Source: Lachnospiraceae bacterium (GTDB taxonomy: Bacteria > Bacillota > Clostridia > Lachnospirales > Lachnospiraceae). Taken from it: a DNA stretch of 64,000 bases. The notes beneath the pieces were generated by a model that did not search any database, was not told where the DNA came from, and worked only from the letters and a program-made list of their open reading frames with translations. Numbering within the stretch: the first letter of the stretch is position 1; every line of letters starts with the position of its first letter. The stretch spans positions 94,578 to 158,577 of the forward strand of contig JAFRKV010000062.1 in assembly GCA_017431515.1 (NCBI GenBank), written 5' to 3'. A program made the translations under genes and the position numbers. Of this stretch, positions 9,052 through 18,600 are shown piece after piece.

Positions 9052-9687
9052 TTAAAGCGCGATGGGCGGCTCGATGGATTTTAACTCCTCCGGGAACTCC
9101 TCAGGAGAGATCTCGGTGAGATCCAGATAACCGTTGAAGCTGTAGCCCATTTCCTGCCCCTTGTCATCCGGCATGATATAAGACCAGTCGGTGCCCGGGG
9201 TGATGACATAGCCGGTGGTCCCCTTCGGCAGCCAGTCGATGATCTCGTAGGTGAGACCCGGGCCGGTACGAAGATGCAGCCGCTGAATCCGCGTCACGAC
9301 GGTAAACCGGTAATAATGGCGTTCTTCGGCGCCGCCAAGCTCTCCGGCCAGCGCTTCCGACTCTGTCCCGGAGGGTGTCAGACCTTCTTCTCCGGCAGAG
9401 CCGCCGCTCCCGCCTTCGGCAGAGGCAGTCTCCTGACCTTCGCCCGCGCCTTCTCCCGCAGATGCGGTGGACTCGTCAGAGGGCACAAAGATCTGGCCGA
9501 CGACGGTACTGGAGACGGACTGGTAAGAGGTGGAATTCGTCGGATTGACGCCTTTGACAGAGGAAAAACTTCCGGTAATTCCGTGAAAGATCCCGGCAAA
9601 GATCCCTGCTCCCAGATAGAAGAGCAGGATGCCGCAGATGATCGGAGATTTTTTGAAAGATTCTGTGAATGCTTTGAGTATTTTCAT
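9052..9687 (-). CDS. Membrane-anchored SH3-like domain protein
   Basis: The 211-residue protein has one N-terminal transmembrane segment (residues about 14-36: CGILLFYLGAGIFAGI), a long low-complexity linker rich in E, G, A and S, and a C-terminal bacterial SH3-like domain (LHLRTGPGLTYEIIDWLPKG, ending in a YLDLTEI strand). Such domains often bind peptidoglycan or proteins outside the membrane. I chose the ATG at 9687 because GGAG lies 5 bases upstream; an ATG at 9705 overlapping the previous stop is the alternative. Its C-terminal module resembles that of the protein at 29943-30746. It forms a minus-strand pair with the HATPase gene upstream of it and converges with the FtsE fusion gene. Confidence 0.75.
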   Translation of the reverse strand: MKILKAFTESFKKSPIICGILLFYLGAGIFAGIFHGITGSFSSVKGVNPTNSTSYQSVSSTVVGQIFVPSDESTASAGEGAGEGQETASAEGGSGGSAGEEGLTPSGTESEALAGELGGAEERHYYRFTVVTRIQRLHLRTGPGLTYEIIDWLPKGTTGYVITPGTDWSYIMPDDKGQEMGYSFNGYLDLTEISPEEFPEELKSIEPPIAL

Positions 9688-9704
9688 GTTTACTCCGAGG
9701 GTCA

Positions 9705-10586
9705 TCAGGTGGTAGGAAGCTGAATGTAGATGCCCATTCCTTTCCCGGGTGTGCTCTTGGCGTAGATCGTACCGCCGTAGTAAGTCACGATGGCCTTTGC
9801 CTGATAAAGCCCGAGACCATTGCCGCTGATGCGGTTACTGCCCTGATAGTTGAGCTCGAAAATGTGGTTGGTCTCTTCGGTGGCGAGACCCTCGCCGGTA
9901 TCCTTGCAGACGATGAAGATATCGTCGTCGATGGAAGAGACGGTGATGATCAGAGAACCGTGACGGTTCATATACTTAATGGCATTGTCCACGATATTAC
10001 GGAAGAGGATCCGCAGCATATTCGGATCAGCCTTCACAAGCAGCTGCTCCTCGACCTCGGAAACGGTGATATTGACGCCGGCCTTGATGGCATCGTCCTT
10101 CAGCTCGCGGGCCACGCTCTTGGCGATCTCGATGACGCTGACCGTCGCGCTCTCGGCGCGATCCGGCAGGAAGCCGGGGAGGATGCTGGTATCGATCTCT
10201 TCGGTGGGAGAGGACTTCGCTTCCTCCACCTCGAGATGAGCCTTGTCGAGCTCCTCCTGAAGGCGATTGACATCCGCCTTCGCCGCAGTCAGCTCGCCGT
10301 CCTTCTGGTAGAGAGCAAGCTCTTTCTCTTCCAGCTGCTGGCTCAGACCGTCGACCTCGTTCTTCCATTCTTCTTTGACGGAAACGAGACGATCCTCCAG
10401 CTCGATCAGATCCTCATCCGGGGTCTGGCTCGCCTGATAGCAGAGGAAGGAGAAGATGATCAGCGTTACGCTGTGGATAATGAAGCAGATCAAAAGAAGC
10501 CACATATCCAGACGCAGGAATGCGTACAGCGTCAGCGCGTACGCTACAGCAGAGGAGAATAACAGGATTTTTTGTAATCGTGACAT
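9705..10586 (-). CDS. Membrane HATPase protein, histidine-kinase-like without an obvious phospho-acceptor
   Basis: The 293-residue product has two N-terminal membrane segments (residues about 10-27 and 29-50), a coiled coil rich in E, K, L and Q (about 60-130), and a C-terminal GHKL ATPase domain with an N-box (ILFRNIVDNAIKYMN), G1 (CKDTGEGL) and G2 (GNGLGLYQA). A usual histidine-kinase dimerisation helix with a phospho-accepting histidine is not visible; the region before the N-box reads VSVIEIAKSVARELKDDA. It may be a degenerate sensor or a scaffold rather than a working kinase. The start at 10586 follows AAAGGAG at good spacing; an in-frame ATG 90 bases upstream lacks such a site. No response regulator gene is in the window. 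Its stop overlaps the start region of the SH3 protein gene. Confidence 0.72.
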   Translation of the reverse strand: MSRLQKILLFSSAVAYALTLYAFLRLDMWLLLICFIIHSVTLIIFSFLCYQASQTPDEDLIELEDRLVSVKEEWKNEVDGLSQQLEEKELALYQKDGELTAAKADVNRLQEELDKAHLEVEEAKSSPTEEIDTSILPGFLPDRAESATVSVIEIAKSVARELKDDAIKAGVNITVSEVEEQLLVKADPNMLRILFRNIVDNAIKYMNRHGSLIITVSSIDDDIFIVCKDTGEGLATEETNHIFELNYQGSNRISGNGLGLYQAKAIVTYYGGTIYAKSTPGKGMGIYIQLPTT

Positions 10587-10619
10587 TTTGAAAAACTCCT
10601 TTAATAAATTCGCAAATTG

Positions 10620-10628
10620 TGTTATAAT
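10620..10628 (+). promoter_or_regulatory. Candidate extended -10 promoter for the AAA+ ATPase operon
   Basis: TGTTATAAT matches the extended -10 consensus (TG-N-TATAAT) in an AT-rich stretch between the divergent HATPase gene and the small gene at 10730. No good -35 box is present at 17 bases. The expected leader would be about 95 bases. Direction and use are inferred. Confidence 0.4.
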
Positions 10629-10729
10629 ATATAGTTTTGCTTTTTCGACTATATCACACAAGTGATCCGAATGCAAGAACTGAAATCACATAAATTAAGG
10701 AAATCTTTTTTTGGGGGGAGGAAAGGACC

Positions 10730-10966
10730 ATGAAACTCACAGAACGCGTCCTGAATGAAGAAAAACGAAATAACCGCGAAAAAAAAGACAAAGCCCAGTT
10801 CTGGCAGAACGAGGAAGACAATATGGGCTACATGTACGAAGACGCGCCCAAGTGGAAGCCCCTGAACGAAGATGAGGGCGTCTTCGCCAACAAAGATGAA
10901 AAATCCATCAACACGGCGCCCAGTATTTTTGACCGCACAGCAGTGTTTCGCACCTCGAGCGAGTAG
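10730..10966 (+). CDS. Small charged protein of unknown function
   Basis: The 78-residue product is rich in K, E, N and D and has no membrane segment or recognised motif. It starts at an ATG preceded by GGGGAGGAAAGGACC, a strong ribosome binding site, and is followed after 22 bases by the first AAA+ ATPase gene, so it is probably translated and belongs to that operon. Its C-terminal end (PSIFDRTAVFRTSSE) is the most distinctive segment. Being first in the ATPase operon suggests an adaptor or substrate of the ATPases, but nothing in the sequence proves this. Confidence 0.65.
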   Translation: MKLTERVLNEEKRNNREKKDKAQFWQNEEDNMGYMYEDAPKWKPLNEDEGVFANKDEKSINTAPSIFDRTAVFRTSSE

Positions 10967-10988
10967 ATAGAGATAGGAGGCACAAATT

Positions 10989-13394
10989 TTGGAACCTTTT
11001 AAGAGTTATGACGAGTACATGGACAACATTTTTGACTGCGTAAACCGTTGTCTGCATGTATATCTGGAGGATTTAAAACTCCTGTACTCCAACGGCCAGG
11101 GCGGTTACAAGAGCGTCCTGTATCCCGACCTGGAGATCGCCAGCGACGCCGCCAAAGAGCAGGTGCAGCGCTTCGGCCTCGCCCATGAGGAGGAGAAGAA
11201 AGAGGAAGCATCCTCTGAAGGAGAGGCGGCTGCCGAGGAAGAAGCTGCTCCGGAGGAGGCGAGTGAAGAGGATGATTCTCTGGAAGAGGATCTCCTTAGC
11301 ATGCTGGATTTCTTCGGTGCGGACGATGAAGGCGGTGAGGACGATGACGGCGACGGGGATCTTGGAAGTCTCTTCGGCGGATCCGATGACAGCGATACCA
11401 AGGAGCCGGAGATCGAGATCACGAGACTGGACGTGACGAACCGGATCATCGAGATCCAGGATGCGGCGGCGAAGTCCGCGGAAGCCGGCGTGGTGATGCC
11501 TTTTTATGAGCTCTGCCGCAAGATGGGTTTCGATCCCTTTACGGTGTTCTGTTTTGCCTGCGGCGTCCTTTCCTCCACCCAGACGGATTACGCCGGGATC
11601 TTCCAGAACGTCAACGAGAATGCCAATCTGTCCTCGCCGACGATTGAGTCTGCGGGCAAATTGTATTTCGGCAAAAAGTACTCCATCACCGGCGCTTACG
11701 GCGATATGTCGGTCTGCCTGGAGCAGCTCCTGCCGGTGCTGGACCTCCATGTGGTGCCGTCCATGCCGTTCTCCACGGTGGTATCGCCGGACAAGCGGAT
11801 CATCGATTATCTTTTCGGCCGGGATCGCATGAAGATCGACGAAAACTATATCCGCTTTATGCGAAAGCTCACCAAGGAAAACGAGGAGCTGGACGACATC
11901 CTCTGCAACCAGAACGTGCTGGATGCCATGAAGATCGCCTACAACGAGGGAAGCCGCCTGTTCTCCTATCACGGTGACGACGGCTCGGGACGGAAATTCT
12001 TTGTCCGGACCTTCTGCAAGGAAAACAATCTTTCCGCCATCACGGTGAACTGCAAGAAGCTCTTCGTGTACGATTACGCCTATGTGGAAAAGGCCATCTG
12101 GGCGGCCACGAGAGAGTGTATCCTGATGGACGGCTGCTGCGTGCTGGATGAGCTGCAGTACCGCGAAGAGGAGAAGGAAAAATTCTTCGGCTACATGGAT
12201 CTGTTCTTCACGAAGCTGACAGAGAAGGGCATCACCGTGTTCGCAAACTCCAAGGAGACCATCAACTTCAAGGAGATCACCAAGGAGCAGGTAACGCTCC
12301 TTGATCTGAATCCGCCGGATATCGACGGCCGTGTGGCCTGCTGGAATTATTACGCCAAGGGGTTTGATTTTGACACGGACGTGGATTTCTTTGAGATGTC
12401 CACGAAGTTCCTGTTTACCCCGGGCAAGATCAAGGATGCCATCCATTACAGCCGGTCTCTGGCGGTGATGGACCGGGCGGAAAAGGTCAACCGGGCCACC
12501 CTCTTTAAGAGCTGCAACGCCCAGATGTCCTCCGAGCTTTCCGCCAAGGCGACCCGTGTGGAAGCCAAGTTCGGCTTCGAAGACATCGTCATGAATAAGG
12601 ATCAGCGGGAGCAGATCGGACATGCCATCGAGCAGATGAACAACAAGAAGCAGGTCTACGAAGATTGGAACTACATGAAGAAATACCCCTACGGCCGCGG
12701 TCTGACGGTGCTGCTGTACGGGGCGCCCGGTACCGGTAAATCCATGATGGCGCAGGTTCTGGCCCACGAGCTGAATCTGGAACTCTACCGCGTGGATATT
12801 TCCAAGGTCGTGGATAAATACGTGGGTGAAACCGAGAAATCTCTTTCCATGATCTTCCGGGAAGCGAAGAAATGTAATGTCGTCCTGTTCTTCGACGAGT
12901 GCGATACCATCTTCGCAAAACGTTCCGACGACGGCGGTTCCAACCAGGCTTCCGCCAACAACAAGACGGCACTGTTGCTGCAGGAAATGGAAGCATACGA
13001 CGGAGTATGCGTGCTGGCCACCAACTACAAGCACAACATTGACCCTGCTTTCTTCCGAAGGATGAAATACATCGTGGAATTCCAGTTCCCCAACGAGGAC
13101 ACGAGAGAGATGCTCTGGACCACCACGGTGCCAAAGACCACGCCCCTGGCGGAGGATGTGGATTTCCGGTTCATCGCCGAGAAATTCGAGTTTGCCGGCG
13201 GTAATATCAAGAACTGCGTGCTGAACGCCGCGTTCCTGGCGGCAGAGGACGAGACGGCGGAGGGCAAGGTCTGGATGCGTCACTACCTGAAGGCGATCCA
13301 GTACGAGTTTGTCAAGGTGGGCCGCGTCTTTACGAGAGCCGATTTCGAACCCTACGCGGATATGATATTCGGAGAGGAGATTCAGACCTTTTGA
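10989..13394 (+). CDS. Two-module AAA+ ATPase, CIS-associated (Afp15-like), paralog 1
   Basis: The 801-residue protein has an acidic low-complexity stretch (about residues 65-135), a first AAA-like module with a degenerate P-loop near residue 329 (GDDGSGRKFF, with R where Walker A lysine belongs), and a second, intact module. The intact module shows Walker A GAPGTGKSMM near residue 577, Walker B VLFFDECDTIF near 632 and an arginine-finger region FFRRMKY. AAA+ ATPases of this kind accompany eCIS operons and are needed for particle assembly in Afp-type systems. The start is a TTG with AGGAGG about 10 bases upstream. It overlaps the next ATPase gene by 4 bases, and the two are paralogs. Confidence 0.85.
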   Translation: MEPFKSYDEYMDNIFDCVNRCLHVYLEDLKLLYSNGQGGYKSVLYPDLEIASDAAKEQVQRFGLAHEEEKKEEASSEGEAAAEEEAAPEEASEEDDSLEEDLLSMLDFFGADDEGGEDDDGDGDLGSLFGGSDDSDTKEPEIEITRLDVTNRIIEIQDAAAKSAEAGVVMPFYELCRKMGFDPFTVFCFACGVLSSTQTDYAGIFQNVNENANLSSPTIESAGKLYFGKKYSITGAYGDMSVCLEQLLPVLDLHVVPSMPFSTVVSPDKRIIDYLFGRDRMKIDENYIRFMRKLTKENEELDDILCNQNVLDAMKIAYNEGSRLFSYHGDDGSGRKFFVRTFCKENNLSAITVNCKKLFVYDYAYVEKAIWAATRECILMDGCCVLDELQYREEEKEKFFGYMDLFFTKLTEKGITVFANSKETINFKEITKEQVTLLDLNPPDIDGRVACWNYYAKGFDFDTDVDFFEMSTKFLFTPGKIKDAIHYSRSLAVMDRAEKVNRATLFKSCNAQMSSELSAKATRVEAKFGFEDIVMNKDQREQIGHAIEQMNNKKQVYEDWNYMKKYPYGRGLTVLLYGAPGTGKSMMAQVLAHELNLELYRVDISKVVDKYVGETEKSLSMIFREAKKCNVVLFFDECDTIFAKRSDDGGSNQASANNKTALLLQEMEAYDGVCVLATNYKHNIDPAFFRRMKYIVEFQFPNEDTREMLWTTTVPKTTPLAEDVDFRFIAEKFEFAGGNIKNCVLNAAFLAAEDETAEGKVWMRHYLKAIQYEFVKVGRVFTRADFEPYADMIFGEEIQTF

Positions 13395-15610
13395 GTAAGC
13401 AGGAAACAGAGATGATGCAGGATCCCTATGAGTTCCTGGAAGAATATGAAAATGCGCTCCCCAGGATGCCCATGACCACAGCATCAGAGGAGCTTTCGAC
13501 ATGGTTTGCTTTTCTGGATATGCTCTGCCTCATCGGGATCTATCAGCGGGAGCAGCACCCGGAGGAACTGACGGACCGCATCGGTGCCATCCCCGGAGAT
13601 ATTGCGCTGATGCGCTCTCTGGAGCCCCATGAAGAAAACGTTTTCCCGGCGCTGGATCTGGTTCGCGGGATCTATGACGACCTGGTGATGGGGGAAGCGC
13701 TGGAAGAAAAACGTTCCCTTCCCATCGCAAACCTCCTGTCCGGCGGCTGGATCACCCAGCTGGAGTTTTTGCTGTATCTCATGGCGCTGGCGTTTGCGAG
13801 GAACCGGAAATACCAGCGGATCTTCGGACTCCTGCAGGGCGAAAAGGAAGAGAGTGCACATCCCACCAGGGCGCTGGCGCTGGATTTTGCCAGACTGTAT
13901 CTTCTGGAGGAGGAACGGAAGCCGGCGGAGCTTTTAAATCCGGATTCCCTTTTAAACCGTTATTTTCTGGAAGACGCCGATCCGAGACGGGATACCGAGG
14001 AGCTCTTCCGTCCGGTGCGGCTTTGCAGGACGGCGCTGCTGTCTTCCTGCGGTGAGACAAAAGCACTGGGAGATCTCAGGCTTGTGGCATCTTATCTGCG
14101 CCCGGCGGACGAGGACGATTATGTCTGTTTTCCGAAGACGGTGCAGGAGCTGGAGCATGTGTACGCGTCAATCCTGGGGGCAGACAGCACCGGGATCGTG
14201 GAGCTTTGCGGTGAAGATGGAAGCGGCAGGGAGTTTTTGATGCGCCTGCTTTCCGCAGATGCCAATATTCCCGTCATCGCGGTGGATATGAAAAAACTGC
14301 TGTCCCTGGACGGAAACCGCCAGCAGAGCATGGCAAAGGAACTGGTACTGAAATCCGTCTTTTCCGAGGTGCTGCTTTATCTCAAAAACGTGGAAGAGGT
14401 GCAGGGGGCATTCCCCGGTACCTATTTCCTTTCGGAGCTGCAGAGCTCTCTGGACCTGCTCTTTATCGGGACGAAAAAACCACTGACAGAGCGGGCGGAG
14501 GAGAGCATCGAGGGTACCATCTACCGGATCAGTATGCCGGATGCGGATTTCTCTGCGCAGCTTGCCTTGTGGACCACCTTCGCAAGAGAAGAAAATGCCC
14601 TCTACCCGGAGGACATGGAGCTTTCCGAGCTGGTCTCCAAATATGCCATGAATCCCGGACGGATCAGGGAAGCGCTGACCAATACGATTCATATTGCCAG
14701 CGTGCAGAATGGTTCGTATAAACTCTCAAAGGATGCGTTGGAAGAGCAGATCCGCCGGATCTGCGCCGTACAGTTTAAGGATACGGCAAAGCGCTTGACG
14801 AGTCCCTTTACCTGGGCGGATCTCAAGGTGGATCCCCGGGCAGAGAAAGCCCTTCGCAAGGTGTGTGACCGGGTGCTGTACCGCAAGACGGTGAACGACG
14901 ATTTCGGCTTCGGCAGGAAGCTTCCCTACGGGCGCGGCGTCTCCGTGGTGCTCTACGGACCGCCCGGCACCGGCAAGACCATGGCGGCCCAGGTCCTTGC
15001 AAAAGAGCTGGGACTTGACATTTACCGGATCGACCTCTCCCAGATCAGCAGCAAATACATCGGGGAGACGGAGAAAAATCTGGGGGCGGTGTTTGATGCC
15101 GCGAGAAACTCCAACGCGATCCTGTTTTTTGACGAGGCGGATTCCCTGTTCTCCAAGAGAACCGAGGTGTCTTCCTCCCATGACAAATATGCCAATGCGG
15201 AGACCAGCTATCTCCTGCAGAAGATTGAGGAATACCCGGGGATTTCCATCCTCGCCACCAACAATATGCAGAATTTTGACGCGGCCTTCAAGCGCCGGAT
15301 CACTTACATGATCCCCATCGAAGAGCCTTCGGAGGAGACGCGTTTCGCCCTTTGGAGGAGCGCATTTCCGGAGGGGACGCCTTTGTCGCAGGAGATCGAT
15401 CTGCGGCTTCTGGCGCAGGCATTGACCCTAACCGGCAGCAATATCAAATCCATCTCCGTGGAAGTGGCTTATCGCGCCGCCGCGGAGAACCGGGAGATCA
15501 ACTATCAGGATCTCGTCGAAGCAGTGGACGCAGAGTGCATGAAGACAGGGCGCATGGGCGTCGGCACTGAGCTGCAGCAGGCGATCATCAGAGGATACAG
15601 AGAAGAGTAG
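13391..15610 (+). CDS. Two-module AAA+ ATPase, CIS-associated, paralog 2
   Basis: The 739-residue product has the same plan as its upstream neighbour but lacks the acidic insert. The degenerate first module has CGEDGSGREFLMRLL near residue 273, again with arginine in place of the Walker A lysine. The intact second module has Walker A GPPGTGKTMA near 522, Walker B ILFFDEADSLF near 578, and a sensor/arginine-finger region ATNNMQNFDAAFKRR. The start is a TTG overlapping the previous stop (TTGA), behind GGAGAGGAG; an ATG at 13412 is an alternative. Two ATPases in tandem may form a mixed ring, with the degenerate modules serving as structural spacers. This is inference from paralogy and coupling. 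Confidence 0.84.
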   Translation: MSKQETEMMQDPYEFLEEYENALPRMPMTTASEELSTWFAFLDMLCLIGIYQREQHPEELTDRIGAIPGDIALMRSLEPHEENVFPALDLVRGIYDDLVMGEALEEKRSLPIANLLSGGWITQLEFLLYLMALAFARNRKYQRIFGLLQGEKEESAHPTRALALDFARLYLLEEERKPAELLNPDSLLNRYFLEDADPRRDTEELFRPVRLCRTALLSSCGETKALGDLRLVASYLRPADEDDYVCFPKTVQELEHVYASILGADSTGIVELCGEDGSGREFLMRLLSADANIPVIAVDMKKLLSLDGNRQQSMAKELVLKSVFSEVLLYLKNVEEVQGAFPGTYFLSELQSSLDLLFIGTKKPLTERAEESIEGTIYRISMPDADFSAQLALWTTFAREENALYPEDMELSELVSKYAMNPGRIREALTNTIHIASVQNGSYKLSKDALEEQIRRICAVQFKDTAKRLTSPFTWADLKVDPRAEKALRKVCDRVLYRKTVNDDFGFGRKLPYGRGVSVVLYGPPGTGKTMAAQVLAKELGLDIYRIDLSQISSKYIGETEKNLGAVFDAARNSNAILFFDEADSLFSKRTEVSSSHDKYANAETSYLLQKIEEYPGISILATNNMQNFDAAFKRRITYMIPIEEPSEETRFALWRSAFPEGTPLSQEIDLRLLAQALTLTGSNIKSISVEVAYRAAAENREINYQDLVEAVDAECMKTGRMGVGTELQQAIIRGYREE

Positions 15611-15621
15611 GGGGAATCAAC

Positions 15622-18600
15622 ATGGCGGAAGCATACGAAACCCAGGCATTTGAAGAGATCTATAAGCATCCCGACTGGAAGATCGAAGCGGAAGAATTTG
15701 AAACTGAATTCACCAAGGCACTCTATGATGACGAATCCGTCAAGAAAGAGGGTCAGGCTGCCCTTGTGCATGTCAGTAATGTGCTGATCGCTTATAACCG
15801 CCTCGATGCTTTTAAGGAGGCCACCGAGACACTCAAGGATGAGGGAATTAACAAAACAAAAGGGGGGTTGGAGAAGCTCAAAAAACTGCGGGAGGAACTG
15901 GAAAAGAAAGAGGACCCCACGGATGACGAGAAGAAGCAACTGGAATCGGTCAAGGATGAGCAGGAAAAGGCTGAGAAAAAGCTCCATCAACTTGAAAACG
16001 AAATGCGAAACGCCGCCCTCAAGGATGATGAAGGACAGATTCTTTCCAGCCTGATGCTGGGCGGCACCGGCGTTGCCGGCAACGGCTATACCATTACGGA
16101 CAATTCCGTTCAGGACACCAGAAAAGGCGCGAAGTATATCCGGGAGCAGATGACGGAAAAAGGAAATCTGATGGATCAGATGGCGCTGCTGGATAATGCC
16201 ATGAATACCGGCGGGGTGAATCTGGAGAACGGAACGGACCTTGAGACCCAAAAAAAGAAAAAAAATAAAAAAACGGGAGAAGAGGAAGAGGAAGTCGAGC
16301 AGCATCACATCGACTTCAATTCCGGCGAACACTTAAGGAAAAAGACGCTGAACGACATGTTCCGGGATAAGGACAAGGATACGCTCAGCATGGTTTCTTC
16401 GCTTACGCAGGAGGAGGGTCATCAGGTCAATCTGGAGGAGATCCAGAAGTTCCAGGCGATGGACGAGGAAGGCCAGAACAATATGATCGGTGAAGAAGGT
16501 CTTGGGGAAAACCGCCGGGACATCATGGATGTGGCGAATTCGAGACAGCTCACCGAGGAAGCCAGGACCCGGAAGGGCGGAAAGAAAGAGAAGGGCCTCA
16601 AAGGCGCCTGGAATTCCGCCAAAAATTTCTTTACGGGCGGCGACAGCAAGAACTATGTGGGACCCCTTTCCCAGGAAGAGGAAGCGCAGAAGGAAGCTGA
16701 GAAGAAGAAAGAAGAGAAGAAGAAAGAGGGGGGTCTCAAAGGCGCCTGGAATTCCGTCAAGAATTTCTTTACCGGCGGCGACAAACCGAAGCCTTTTGAG
16801 ATCGATTATGAGCATCTCAGCAACCGTCACAAATACATGCTGCTGATGCAGGGGCTGGATCCTGCCACGGTAAAAGACAAATGGCGCATGGGCATGACCG
16901 ATGCCCAGAGGGCTGTGTTGGCTCGCATCAAATACGAGCAGAGAAAAGAGCTGCAGGATAAGGAAGCGGAAAAGAGAGGGCTGCTGAAGGCCTCCGGCAA
17001 GGTCAATAAGAATGATACCTCCGATAAGATCGATGGGCTGATGAAGGACCGGGACAAGGCCGTTGCCCGGGAGTTAAACGACAAGAAGTTCCTGACCACA
17101 GAGGATGCAGAGAAGGTGGTCAAGGATCCGAGGGCGGAATCGGGGCGGCTCATGAACAGCCCGAAAACCGCCCGGAATATGCTGGGCATGTATAAGATGC
17201 TGACGACGGATGAACAGAAACTCTTTACCTTCCGTCTGGCACTGCTTGCTTATCTGGTGCCCACCAGACGCAATACCATCTATGAAGTTCTCTCCCAGTC
17301 CCAGGAAGCAGGGGTCACCGGGAAGGAAGACATAAAAGACCCCGCCCGGATGTATGAGACCATCCATCCCCTGACGAAGGAGGATATCCGTAACAAGCTG
17401 GCGGGAAAGAAACAGTTCCCCCATGAGAAGGTCTTTATGACCATGGTGGACGAGTACAACGAGCTTCGTCAGGATGCCCGGGGCATCAAGAAGGAGGAAC
17501 GGAAAGACCTCGTTGAAAACCAGAAAGATATGAGTATCGCAGAGGTGGCGAGGGAACTGCTGAATCCCGCGTCCGGTCTTGCGTTGTTTGCAAAGCTGCG
17601 GCTGCTCACCGATGCCTCCATCACCGATGATGACATCAAAAAGCACATCGACCGGCTGAATCCGAACGAACAAAAACTGGTCAACGAGTTTATGGAAAAG
17701 CTGGCAAGGGAGCAGAAGACACCCTATGAAGACCTGAAAAAATGGGTCGAGGATGACGAAAAAGAGCAGAAAGAACTGTCCGATCAGCTCAAGGTCAAAG
17801 AAGACGAGATGAAGAAGGTGATGAAAGAGATCACCGCCATCGAACGGGATTCCACCCGCTTTGACCGGAAAAAGTCAAGAGATCTGGATCAGAAATCCAG
17901 AGAGATCGAAAACGAGATCAAGGATCTGCAGGAGAAGAAGGAGAAGACTCCCAAGAAAGAACGGGAAGAGAAGACGAAGGATTTCAAGGAGCGCGTGGAC
18001 TGGAAGGATAACCGGGAAGCGGATGCCATCACGGCCATCGGCAAGATCCGGAAGGACCTTTTCCATCTGCTGACCGCCACTCCCACCGCCTATGAGACGG
18101 GTCTGGAGGCGACGGTGCCGGCGCTGCGTAACCGTTTGCTTGTCATCACCCGGCTTGCAAACCGGTTCCTGCTGGATAAGTTTGACGAAACGCCGGATTT
18201 TGAAGACAAGTACAAATTCAAAGAATACAATCCCGACCGGGAAGAGGTCTTCCAGAAGCAGCTCAAGGAAGAAAAGGCCGGGACCCTTGGCGTGAGTGAG
18301 GCGGAAAAGGAAGCCAAAAAACGGGCCGAAGAGGAAAGACAGGCCAGGATCAAGGCAGAAAAGGACATGCGGAAGGGTCTTGCGGAGCGGTGCTTCAACG
18401 CCATGAGCAGCGTGAAGGAGGACGAGCGGATCCTGCCTTTGGACCTGGAGGACAAGAATAAAGCCACGGCGCCGGAGGTGGCTCGCGCCATCAACCGTGT
18501 CATCAACACCTATCTGGGGTTTGATCCCGGACTCGTGGCAAGAGTACCAGACGCCACCTTCCCGGATCTTTTGCCGCGGCTGCTCCGGTACAATCTGGCG

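Noticed and set aside
11073-13502. An 809-codon open frame on the minus strand
   Set aside because: It lies wholly opposite the first AAA+ ATPase gene, has no ribosome site or family motif, and its composition is what the antisense of a GC-rich gene gives.
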